Shown: positions 1-5,898 of the stretch, piece after piece
Numbering within the stretch: the stretch's first letter is position 1
Layout: each line of letters begins with the position of its first letter
Assembly: GCA_003224635.1 (NCBI GenBank)
Contig: QHZK01000213.1
Coordinates: 1-6,131 of the forward strand
Length of the DNA stretch: 6,131 nt
Direction: 5' to 3'
Source: Acidobacteriota bacterium
GTDB lineage: Bacteria > Acidobacteriota > Terriglobia > UBA7540
Made by a program: the position numbers and the translations under genes
The notes under the pieces: model-generated
What the model was told of the DNA's origin: nothing
Databases searched by the model: none
Seen by the model: only the letters and a program-made list of their open reading frames with translations

Positions 1-200
1 TCACAGTTTTCTTGTTCGCAAAAGGAGTCCAGGAGAAATTCAGCCGAGGCGCGATGCTCGTGTACTTGGGCGGAGCGATATCTTGTCCGTGGCCCGGCCA
101 ATCGGGGTCTCCTTGGTAAATGACTTTCCCAAGCAGCCCGGTGGTCGGGTTAGGGCAGCCGAGACAGAAGTTCGAGTTGGGTCGCTGGCGAGTTCGGAAG
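1..200. repeat. 200-bp direct repeat, copy A (left edge of window)
   Basis: Bases 1-200 match bases 1484-1683 in the same orientation, offset 1483, with no gaps and six substitutions (copy A positions 23, 65, 79, 101, 106 and 107), so 194/200 are identical. Similarity stops abruptly at 200/1683: copy A is followed by cctggcccc and copy B by aaaccattc. The left end of the match is not reached, because the window begins inside it, so the real repeat may be longer. The offset is not a multiple of three (1483 = 3 x 494 + 1), which is why the receptor gene that runs through copy B in its proper frame enters copy A out of frame. Confidence 0.98.
1..200 (-). pseudogene. Mid-barrel fragment of a second TonB-dependent receptor copy, partial at left edge
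   Basis: Read on the minus strand in the frame used by copy B, this segment is open throughout. It encodes the same barrel stretch as receptor residues about 740-806 (FRTRQRPNSN, a CLGC pair, YQGD, APRLNFSWTPF). Three of the six base differences from copy B are silent (CCG/CCT, GAT/GAC, GAC/GAT). Three change a residue (Ala to Pro, Val to Ile, Asn to Lys), and none introduces a stop or an indel. That pattern fits a segment that was under protein-level selection, such as a paralogue or strain variant, rather than random decay. It has no start of its own here. It is joined at 200/201 to the tail of the upstream receptor in a different frame, and it continues off the left edge, so whether the rest of the barrel follows cannot be seen. 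Confidence 0.7.
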
Positions 201-3200
201 CCTGGCCCCTTCCGACCCGAACAGCCAAGCGCGTGGGTCGGCAGCAGTGTAGTTGCCCCAGAAATTCTTCGCGTCGTTGGGACCGACAGGCGGCTGGAAT
301 GCCGCCGGGTTGATCCAATCGGCAATCCGATCCGCTTTGGTGCGACTGCCAGAGAAGTGCGGATTGCCGACTAGGTTGCAGCGGCCTGTGATCTGGTTTC
401 CCGGGCAGGAAACGTAAACGGGGAGGCCGCTCTCGGCGTTGAAGTTCCCCGTCAGGACCCACCCACCGACCAAGTGGTTCAAAGCGCCCGCGTGATTCAG
501 GAACTGCCGGCCGTTTCCGAAGGGCAGTTCGTAAGTTGTTGCAATATTCAAGATTTGGGGGATGTCGTCGGCCGCGACGGCGCGATCAGCCTTCCTGTTA
601 TCAGGGTCCTGGAAGCTCCCGCCGAAGCCCCCGTTCCAGCCGAGCGCGCCGGCTCGCCCGCCGAGCTGCCCGTTGCCTGCCCAGTGAATGGGATCAACCA
701 ACATGGTGGCCAGTTGCCCGGTCTCGGCGTTAGCGATCTTCTTCGCCGCCGTGTATGCCGCGATAAAATCGAGGCCGTGGGAGAATCGCTTCTGCACTCT
801 CAGGTTCATCCCGTGGTAGATGCTCGTCCCGTCGAAGGCTGTGTTGTTTTGCAGGGTCGAAAGCGCTCCGTAAAACGGATACGGCTTCAGCAGGAGACTA
901 CGCGGCAGAACGAAATTCCCGCTTACGTCCTTGCCGGCCTGATAGACCTGCGCCAGCAATGCGGCCGTCTGGCCTGAATAGTAATTGGTAATGGGAACCT
1001 CATCATCCAGGGACGTTTTCCACTTCAGGACGTCGGCAGTGTGGACATAATTAAACTGCCGGAAAGCTTCGCCCACGAGGTGCGTTCCATGACTGCCTAC
1101 GTAACCGATGTCGATCATCATGTTGCCCGGCAATTCCCGCTCGATCTCGAGCCCCCAGCTCTCCATCATCGGGTCATGGGAGGGCGGAGTAAAGAACTGG
1201 AGCAGCCCGATCCCGATTAGCGGATCTTTCCGCTGGGCGGGGAATGAACTCGGAAGAGGGGGGGTAGTCAGCGTCCTCTTGTCCGTCGTCGTGTCGCTCA
1301 AGGGAAACGCCACGCATTCGCCTGTGAACGGTTGGCAGTTTGGATTGCTGGGGTTGGTCACAGTGTCAAAGCTGCCGTTCCAGTCGTATTCCTGATTCCA
1401 CCCCGGCGCGTTCGCTGCGGACTGTCCCGGCGAATTGATACTGGCTAAAGCGTTGGTGTAAAACACGTCGTAGCCGCCCCGGATCACAGTTTTCTTGTTC
1501 GCAAACGGAGTCCAGGAGAAATTCAGCCGAGGCGCGATGCTCGTGTAGTTGGGCGGAGCGACATCTTGTCCGTGGCCCGGCCAGTCGGCATCTCCTTGGT
1601 AAATGACTTTCCCAAGCAGCCCGGTGGTCGGGTTAGGGCAGCCGAGACAGAAGTTCGAGTTGGGTCGCTGGCGAGTTCGGAAGAAACCATTCAACTCGTA
1701 CCGGACGCCAACATTGAGGGTGAAGTTGGGACGGATGCGGAAGTCGTCCTGCCAGTACCATCCCCAATACCGAAAGCGCTCGTAAGGTTTCCACATCACG
1801 CCGGTAAACGACCCGCGGCCTCCCGAAGCGACCGCTCCCAGCATGAACTGCGCCAGGCCGGCACCGCCTCCCAGGCCGCTGTTCGGATCGACCACCTGCT
1901 CTCCGCCGAAACCAAAGCCAGTTGGGAAGCCGCTGTTGTAGGCGGTGTGCTCGAGCCGGTACATAAACCCGGTCTTGAGAGTGTGCCTTCCCATCACCTT
2001 GGTGATGTTATCGAGGAAAGTGTAGGCCTCCGCCGCCGTCAGCATGTTGACCCAGGTGGTTGGGCCAAAGGCAATGTTCCCGCCGCCTGGCGTGGACATC
2101 GTCCAGTTTGGGACAGGGAAAAACGGGTCCTCGGGGATGCGAAGCGGTGCCAAGGTCTGCTGGACCTGCGTCTGCGCGGTGATGCTATCCGGGTAAGGGT
2201 GGCTCGGATGCGTATTCATGTACTGGCGGCTGAAGCTGGCCCGGAACTCATTAATCAGAGTCGGGCTGAACACATAAGTGTTTCCCAGAGCAATGATCTG
2301 GCTCGCGAAATCGACGTCATATTGGGCTCCAAATCCTACGCTATCCTGCGGGAACGTTGGCCCCGTCCAGGGGACGCGGTAGTTCCGATATTGACCCGGG
2401 TTGAAGAGCCACTCGGCGAAGTACTTGCTCTTGTCGCTCCACTGATGATCGACTTTGAGGGAGAGGTAATTCGTGTCCTGGCTACTGGCGATCGGGCCGC
2501 GGAAATTGTTGCAGAGCTGCACTCCGTTGACCAAGCACCCCGGCGCCAGAGGATCAACGTAGTTCGGGGCAGGAAAGGATTTGATGAAATACATGGCAGT
2601 GGGATCGAGCATGTTTGCTGGCAACTGCGCCGAGAAAATGCAGGTCTGCACGGGCGGGTTCATAGCCGCCCCAGCCTCAACCGACGAGTTCACGCACCCG
2701 TTGGCCCCGAAAGAGTTTCCGGGAGCCGGTGTCCCGAAGGCCGTGCGGAGGAACAGTCCGGAAGTACCGTTCACAGTCGTTGGCCCAACGGTGGTGTAAG
2801 GATTCCAGAGGCCGAACTGCGCTACATTGGGGTCTTCGCTGAAGTTCCCTTGCCGCATCAGCGCCGTCGGCACCGTGTAGCTCCTGCTCCCAAGGCGGTG
2901 AAGGATATTCGTATCCCAGGAAACGAAGAAGAACGTCTTGTTCTTGCCGTTGTAGAGGTGGGGCAGGTAGACCGGCCCGCCCAATGTCCCCCCGAAGTTG
3001 TTGAAGCGGAGAGGGTTCTTGATGATGTTGCCCGTCGAATCGATGCTCGTGAAGGGGTTGCGAGCGTTGGTCGCGTCATTGCGGACAAATTCGTAGATGT
3101 TCCCGTGCAGCTTGTTGGTTCCAGACTTGAGGACGACATTGAAGACAGCGCCGCCTGTGCGGCCGTATTCGGCAGAGAACGCATTGGTAATAGCTTGAAA

Positions 3201-3902
3201 TTCGGAGACCGCGTCGATGGTGGGGTTAACAGCAACATTTTCAGCGAAACTCGAAAGGTTGACGTTGCCGTCCAGATACCAGGCGTTAGCGCCACCCTGG
3301 CCGCCATTCACTGAAAGGTCAGAGCCCAAAGCGTGGGTTGGGTCCGGAAACGATCCAAACTGGCTGTTGAAGCCGAAATTGCTTCCTGGCGGCCCACCCA
3401 CCGGGTTGACTCCCGGCGCCAAAAAGACCAGTTGCTGGATGTCCCGACCCGCCAGAGGGACTTCCCGAACGGTGCGAGTATCGAGACTGGTGGAGAAATT
3501 CGAGGCCGTGGTTTCGAGCAGAGGCACCTCGGCGGTGACCTGCACCGATTGCTTCGCCCCGCCGAGCTTCAGCGAGGCATCCACCTTGATGAGCTCGCCG
3601 GCGCGGACCTCAATTTCCGTAACATCGAGCGGGCTGAAGCCGCTCGCTTCAAAGTGAACCCGATACTTTCCTGGAACCAGATCGACCACGCGGTAATAAC
3701 CGGCGCTGTTGGTCTTGGTGGCCTGGCTGACGTTTCTGTCGACGGAAGTGATCGCGACGTCCACGCCGGGGATGACGGCCCCCTGCGGGTCAGTTGCGGT
3801 GCCCTCCATGTCGCCGTGATTCAACTGAGCGTCGAGACACGTCGTCAACGCCAACATCAAGAAGATTCCCAGATACCGGAGTATCGCTCGTCCGGAAAAC
3901 AT
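150..3902 (-). CDS. Oar-type TonB-dependent outer-membrane receptor with aberrant, truncated C-terminus
   Basis: The product is a 1250-residue outer-membrane receptor that probably takes up a large or scarce ligand, often a glycan in this family; the ligand cannot be read from sequence. Residues 1-25 form a signal peptide (basic start, hydrophobic core, LDA before Gln26). Residues about 30-112 form a carboxypeptidase-regulatory-like beta-sandwich. Residues about 116-262 are the plug (VPLAGRD, LAPGVNP, NAWYLDG, EFQAITNAFSAEYGRTGG, VLKSGTN), and the rest is barrel. The start is ATG 3902 with AGGAGA five bases upstream. The end is abnormal. After the family-typical ADPRAWLFGSEGAR, where relatives continue through final barrel strands to a terminal aromatic residue, the last 16 residues (LPNSPATQLELLSRLP) are an out-of-frame reading of repeat copy A. 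Perhaps 70-90 residues, including the terminal strand recognised by the BAM complex, are missing. The protein as written probably would not assemble. No other frameshift is visible. The fold assignment is firm; the function of this allele is doubtful. Confidence 0.93.
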   Translation of the reverse strand: MFSGRAILRYLGIFLMLALTTCLDAQLNHGDMEGTATDPQGAVIPGVDVAITSVDRNVSQATKTNSAGYYRVVDLVPGKYRVHFEASGFSPLDVTEIEVRAGELIKVDASLKLGGAKQSVQVTAEVPLLETTASNFSTSLDTRTVREVPLAGRDIQQLVFLAPGVNPVGGPPGSNFGFNSQFGSFPDPTHALGSDLSVNGGQGGANAWYLDGNVNLSSFAENVAVNPTIDAVSEFQAITNAFSAEYGRTGGAVFNVVLKSGTNKLHGNIYEFVRNDATNARNPFTSIDSTGNIIKNPLRFNNFGGTLGGPVYLPHLYNGKNKTFFFVSWDTNILHRLGSRSYTVPTALMRQGNFSEDPNVAQFGLWNPYTTVGPTTVNGTSGLFLRTAFGTPAPGNSFGANGCVNSSVEAGAAMNPPVQTCIFSAQLPANMLDPTAMYFIKSFPAPNYVDPLAPGCLVNGVQLCNNFRGPIASSQDTNYLSLKVDHQWSDKSKYFAEWLFNPGQYRNYRVPWTGPTFPQDSVGFGAQYDVDFASQIIALGNTYVFSPTLINEFRASFSRQYMNTHPSHPYPDSITAQTQVQQTLAPLRIPEDPFFPVPNWTMSTPGGGNIAFGPTTWVNMLTAAEAYTFLDNITKVMGRHTLKTGFMYRLEHTAYNSGFPTGFGFGGEQVVDPNSGLGGGAGLAQFMLGAVASGGRGSFTGVMWKPYERFRYWGWYWQDDFRIRPNFTLNVGVRYELNGFFRTRQRPNSNFCLGCPNPTTGLLGKVIYQGDADWPGHGQDVAPPNYTSIAPRLNFSWTPFANKKTVIRGGYDVFYTNALASINSPGQSAANAPGWNQEYDWNGSFDTVTNPSNPNCQPFTGECVAFPLSDTTTDKRTLTTPPLPSSFPAQRKDPLIGIGLLQFFTPPSHDPMMESWGLEIERELPGNMMIDIGYVGSHGTHLVGEAFRQFNYVHTADVLKWKTSLDDEVPITNYYSGQTAALLAQVYQAGKDVSGNFVLPRSLLLKPYPFYGALSTLQNNTAFDGTSIYHGMNLRVQKRFSHGLDFIAAYTAAKKIANAETGQLATMLVDPIHWAGNGQLGGRAGALGWNGGFGGSFQDPDNRKADRAVAADDIPQILNIATTYELPFGNGRQFLNHAGALNHLVGGWVLTGNFNAESGLPVYVSCPGNQITGRCNLVGNPHFSGSRTKADRIADWINPAAFQPPVGPNDAKNFWGNYTAADPRAWLFGSEGARLPNSPATQLELLSRLP
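1484..1683. repeat. 200-bp direct repeat, copy B (inside the receptor gene)
   Basis: This is the partner of bases 1-200, in the native reading frame of the receptor, coding residues about 740-806 in the middle of the barrel. It is continuous with sensible barrel sequence on both sides (ELNGFFRTRQ before, TVIRGGYDVFYTNA after), so this copy sits in its original place and copy A is the displaced one. The 93 bases nearest the shared breakpoint are identical to copy A. All six differences lie in the more distant 107 bases. Confidence 0.98.
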
Positions 3903-3906
3903 AGTG

Positions 3907-3937
3907 TCTCCTGAGGTGCCCGCTTTACAGGCACCTC
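3907..3937 (-). promoter_or_regulatory. Receptor ribosome binding site abutted by an 8-bp stem hairpin
   Basis: On the minus strand AGGAGA (3907-3912) lies a few bases before the ATG at 3902, a good Shine-Dalgarno match that fixes the start. Immediately 5' of it is a perfect inverted repeat: GAGGTGCC and GGCACCTC (3913-3920 and 3930-3937) around a nine-base loop, TGTAAAGCG on the minus strand. The stem ends on the base next to the Shine-Dalgarno element. That position could affect ribosome access or protect the mRNA end, but the role is inference. A CTCCT further upstream on the same strand (plus 3957-3961, read as aggag) could pair with the Shine-Dalgarno element as an alternative fold. Confidence 0.6.
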
Positions 3938-4057
3938 TCCTCTGGCTGGTTTCTTAGGAGTGCAGAGGCTTAGGTTTCTCCAAGATTCACGCCCGCCCTC
4001 GACCGGCACCCGACGGAAAAAGTTTTCAATAGACTGAAAGGTACTTCGGCGCCCCCC

Positions 4058-4086
4058 ATTTTTTGCTCGACCCCTTCCCCTGTCAA
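4058..4086 (-). promoter_or_regulatory. Sigma-70-like promoter for the receptor gene
   Basis: On the minus strand a perfect -35 box TTGACA (plus 4081-4086) is followed by exactly 17 bases and then AAAAAT (plus 4058-4063), four of six matches to TATAAT. Transcription would begin near 4050 and leave a leader of roughly 145 bases before the receptor ATG. Spacing and orientation are right and no gene lies between. Evidence is sequence match only. Confidence 0.5.
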
Positions 4087-4177
4087 GCCCTATTTCTGCG
4101 GGCGGGCCACCGCCTCGGCGGCCGCGGGGAACCCCGGAGCAGTGAGCCGCTGGCGCTACGGTCCCTTCGGCCTCTTG

Positions 4178-4389
4178 TCATTGCTGCCCCTTAATCTCGA
4201 GCACCGTCACCGAGTGGGCGGGGGAAGCGATAGACGAACAACGGCCCGCTGGTCGCCAGGCTTCGCTCCCGGAGGTCGATGTTTCCGTGCTGCTTCGGCG
4301 GCCCTTCCCGCCGACCAGCCACTCACGCGAATGGAAGACACCACTTCCGCGCTTTCGTTGCGATTCACGACCGCGAGATAAAGCTTGTC
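4178..4389 (-). pseudogene. Frameshifted C-terminal remnant of an alpha-L-arabinofuranosidase-like glycoside hydrolase
   Basis: Translating the minus strand in successive frames recovers the tail of a GH51-type alpha-L-arabinofuranosidase C-terminal beta-sandwich. One frame gives DKLYLAVVNRNESAEVV and SIRVSGWSAGRA. A second gives GNIDLRERSLATSG then PLFVYRFP, and a third gives AHSVTVLEIKGQQ and a stop at 4178-4180. The pieces lie in family order and need at least two frame changes. One is near 4285-4300, where some intervening residues also seem to be lost. The other is at a run of five G (4220-4224) that would read correctly with four. No catalytic domain is present: the remnant is only about 70 residues of a protein usually over 500. 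It is fused in frame at its upstream end to an EamA start. A sequencing indel could explain the G-run shift, but not the missing catalytic domain. The family call rests on recalled motif style. Confidence 0.6.
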
Positions 4390-4485
4390 GCCTGCCTGGT
4401 CCTGCACGATTTTCACCAGCACAAATTGGCTCACCCAGATCAGATTGCAAATCAGCAGCAGGCCCCAATCACGTAAGCGGGTCAT
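4390..4485 (-). pseudogene. N-terminal fragment of an EamA/DMT-family membrane transporter
   Basis: From the ATG at 4485 the minus strand encodes 32 residues: a short basic start (MTRLRDW), one hydrophobic helix (GLLLICNLIWVSQFVLV) and KIVQDQAG. This is how many EamA-type (drug/metabolite transporter superfamily) proteins begin: a first helix with N-x-x-W followed by K-x-x-Q. Intact members have about 300 residues and ten helices. Here the sequence switches after Gly32 straight into soluble arabinofuranosidase-like sequence in the same frame. The coding frame can be extended upstream to a TTG at 4536 through a 15-bp repeat, but the ATG fits the family better. No strong ribosome binding site precedes it. 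The fusion is probably non-functional. The family call rests on one helix, so it is moderate. Confidence 0.5.
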
Positions 4486-4510
4486 CGACAGCACCACGGA
4501 GAACTGACAC

Positions 4511-4540
4511 TCCTTCAGCAATTGGTCCTTCAGCAATTGG
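4511..4540. repeat. Two perfect tandem copies of a 15-bp unit
   Basis: The unit TCCTTCAGCAATTGG occurs at 4511-4525 and again at 4526-4540 without change. Each unit contains the palindrome CAATTG, so two such sites lie 15 bp apart. The unit is five codons long and does not break the minus-strand frame leading into the EamA-like fragment. It could be simple slippage or a pair of binding sites; nothing distinguishes these. Confidence 0.9.
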
Positions 4541-4637
4541 AAGGATTCTCTTCTTCAATTAGCCGACAGCCGCCCGACAAACCGCTAACGCTGCCAGATC
4601 AGACCCTATCAAGTCGGCAGTTATCTCCCGTCCCGTG

Positions 4638-4646
4638 TGTTACGAT
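4638..4646 (+). promoter_or_regulatory. Possible extended -10 promoter of the dehydratase gene
   Basis: TGT followed by TACGAT forms a TGn-type extended -10 element with four of six matches to TATAAT. No good -35 box is found 16-18 bases upstream, which an extended -10 can tolerate. Transcription would begin near 4653, about 38 bases before the GTG start at 4691. If real, it would exclude the longer reading frame that opens at 4637. This is a weak match, chosen by position. Confidence 0.3.
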
Positions 4647-4678
4647 GCGGCCCAGACTTGCAGCTAGAAAGCTCCGAG

Positions 4679-4685
4679 AAGGAGG
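4679..4685 (+). promoter_or_regulatory. Strong ribosome binding site that sets the dehydratase start
   Basis: AAGGAGG lies five bases before the GTG at 4691, almost the full complement of the 16S rRNA 3' end. The protein read from this GTG begins MKITDINTLV, which matches the start style of D-galactonate dehydratases (MKIT in Escherichia coli DgoD). The 18 codons upstream of it (from 4637) resemble nothing in the family. Confidence 0.85.
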
Positions 4686-4690
4686 AGGCC

Positions 4691-5857
4691 GTGAAGATCA
4701 CTGACATCAACACGCTGGTTGTTAACGCCCAGATGCGCAATTGGGTGTTCGTCAAAATTGAAACAGACACAGCGGGACTCTACGGTTGGGGCGAAGCGAC
4801 GATGGAGTGGAAAACTCGCGCCGTGGTCGGCTGTGTTGAGGATTTCAAGCCCATGCTCCTGGGCCGTGACCCGACGCGCATCGAATTCTTATGGCAGATT
4901 ATGTACCGCCACTCCTTTTTCCGGCTGGGGACGATCGGAACGACCGCCATGGCGGGCATCGAACAGGCCTGCTGGGACATTCTCGGGAAGTCCCTGGGGC
5001 TGCCGGTTTATAAGCTGCTGGGCGGCAGCGTGCGCGACAAGGTGAAAATGTACACCCATCTTGGCGGCGGCGAAATGAAAGCGGTCTACGAGACGTTCGA
5101 CGCCGAACCACTGACCGAGCGGGCGGCGAAGATTTTGGAGAGTGGTTATCGGGCGCTCAAAGTGGTTTGTGTGCCCTATTCTCAGCCATTGATGGGATTG
5201 GCCGCCGTCAAACACTTCGCCGCAATTATGGGTAAGCTTCGGGACGTCGTCGGCAATGAGGTGGATCTCATGGTCGATTTTCATGGCCGCACCACCACCG
5301 GCCAAGCCATCGAGTACATCCGCGCCATCGAAGACCTGCACCCATTCTTTTGCGAGGAGCCGGTTCCTCCCGAACAACCTGACGCACTTCTGGAGGTGCG
5401 CAGAAGCGTGCGAGTTCCGATTGCCGCCGGCGAGCGCCTGGCGACGCGCTGGGAGTTCCGCCGCGTTTGCGAACTTCAGGCATGCCACGTCCTCCAGCCC
5501 GATCTCAGCCATTGCGGCGGCCTGCTCGAAGCGCGAAAAATCGCCAGCCTCGGGGAAACCTACTTGATGGGCATCGCTCCGCATAACCCGAACGGGCCGG
5601 TGGCCAACGCTGTGGCTTTGCATTTCGACCTCGCCACGCCGAATTTTCTGATCCAGGAAGACATGCTGGGGGACGTGCCGTGGCGGTTCGACGTGGTCCA
5701 GACCAAGCTGCGCTCCGAGAATGGATTCTGGTTGCCCTTGGACCAGCCGGGATTGGGCGTGGAAATCGATGAAGGCGAAGCCCGGAAGCATCCCTTCGAG
5801 CAGGAAATCCTCGAGCAGATGGTCTTCCACCCTGATGGCTCCGTCGCAGAGTGGTGA
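4691..5857 (+). CDS. dgoD: D-galactonate dehydratase-type enolase-superfamily enzyme
   Basis: The product is a 388-residue cytoplasmic enzyme (E. coli DgoD has 382) expected to remove water from a sugar acid, probably D-galactonate, giving 2-keto-3-deoxy-galactonate for the De Ley-Doudoroff pathway. The N-terminal capping domain is residues 1 to about 125 (YGWGEA, GIEQACWDILGK, LLGGSVRDK). The barrel follows with metal ligands Asp196 (in VDFHGR), Glu222 (EEP) and Glu248 (GER). His198 and His298 (APHNPNGPV) are the likely acid-base pair, with Asp271 (QPDLSH) and Glu323 (QED) supporting. The spacing equals that recalled for DgoD residues D183, H185, E209, E235, D258, H285 and E310. The C-terminus PGLGVEID ... 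SVAEW also matches DgoD. It starts at GTG with a strong ribosome binding site and is transcribed away from the receptor. No kinase, aldolase or dehydrogenase of the pathway is in view. Related enolase-superfamily enzymes act on other acid sugars, so the family is near certain but the substrate is inferred. Confidence 0.9.
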   Translation: MKITDINTLVVNAQMRNWVFVKIETDTAGLYGWGEATMEWKTRAVVGCVEDFKPMLLGRDPTRIEFLWQIMYRHSFFRLGTIGTTAMAGIEQACWDILGKSLGLPVYKLLGGSVRDKVKMYTHLGGGEMKAVYETFDAEPLTERAAKILESGYRALKVVCVPYSQPLMGLAAVKHFAAIMGKLRDVVGNEVDLMVDFHGRTTTGQAIEYIRAIEDLHPFFCEEPVPPEQPDALLEVRRSVRVPIAAGERLATRWEFRRVCELQACHVLQPDLSHCGGLLEARKIASLGETYLMGIAPHNPNGPVANAVALHFDLATPNFLIQEDMLGDVPWRFDVVQTKLRSENGFWLPLDQPGLGVEIDEGEARKHPFEQEILEQMVFHPDGSVAEW

Positions 5858-5869
5858 TTGACGCTGCGA

Positions 5870-5898
5870 TTGAAAATCGGACCGATGTGCAGTAGAGT
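5870..5898 (+). promoter_or_regulatory. Possible sigma-70-like promoter before the secreted-protein gene
   Basis: TTGAAA (5870-5875, five of six matches to TTGACA) is followed by exactly 17 bases and TAGAGT (5893-5898, four of six matches to TATAAT). The predicted start of transcription, about 5905, lies 40 bases before the ATG at 5945. This would let the last gene be transcribed separately from the dehydratase 87 bases upstream. A hairpin with a 6-bp stem (5887-5892 with 5903-5908) overlaps the -10 region. Confidence 0.35.

Larger units (their letters stand above)
3903..4690. other. Divergent intergenic interval with promoter elements and a chimeric gene relic
   Basis: This 788-bp interval separates the minus-strand receptor from the plus-strand dehydratase. 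From the receptor side it holds the receptor's ribosome binding site and hairpin (3907-3937), about 120 bases of leader, and a sigma-70-like promoter (4058-4086). A G+C-rich stretch follows (4098-4138) with only very short hairpins. Next come the degraded minus-strand coding remnants (4178-4485), a 15-bp tandem repeat (4511-4540), and an upstream region for the dehydratase with an extended -10-like element. No intact gene and no RNA gene is evident in it. Confidence 0.7.

Noticed and set aside
1..1683. Repeat pair as ends of an insertion sequence or transposon
   Set aside because: The copies are direct, entirely coding sequence of the receptor barrel, lack terminal inverted repeats, and enclose only receptor sequence with no transposase.
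1992..2007. Palindrome CATCACC-TT-GGTGATG inside the receptor gene
   Set aside because: It codes ordinary barrel residues (ITKVMG) and is isolated, so probably chance.
1566..3314. Long plus-strand open frame (582 codons) opposite the receptor
   Set aside because: It lies wholly antisense to a well-supported receptor gene, shows no domain, signal or ribosome binding site, and is the usual by-product of high G+C codon use.
3825..3850. Lipobox reading of the receptor signal peptide (LTTC at residues 19-22)
   Set aside because: Thr before Cys is unusual for a lipobox, and LDA before Gln26 is a good signal-peptidase-I site, as expected for an integral barrel protein.
4098..4138. G+C-rich short inverted repeats as a terminator or structured RNA
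   Set aside because: Stems are four or five bases with loops too small or imperfect, and there is no T run.
4637..4690. Longer N-terminus for the dehydratase, starting at 4637
   Set aside because: The 18 extra residues do not look like the family. A near-perfect ribosome binding site sits just before the GTG at 4691, and the MKIT start matches DgoD.
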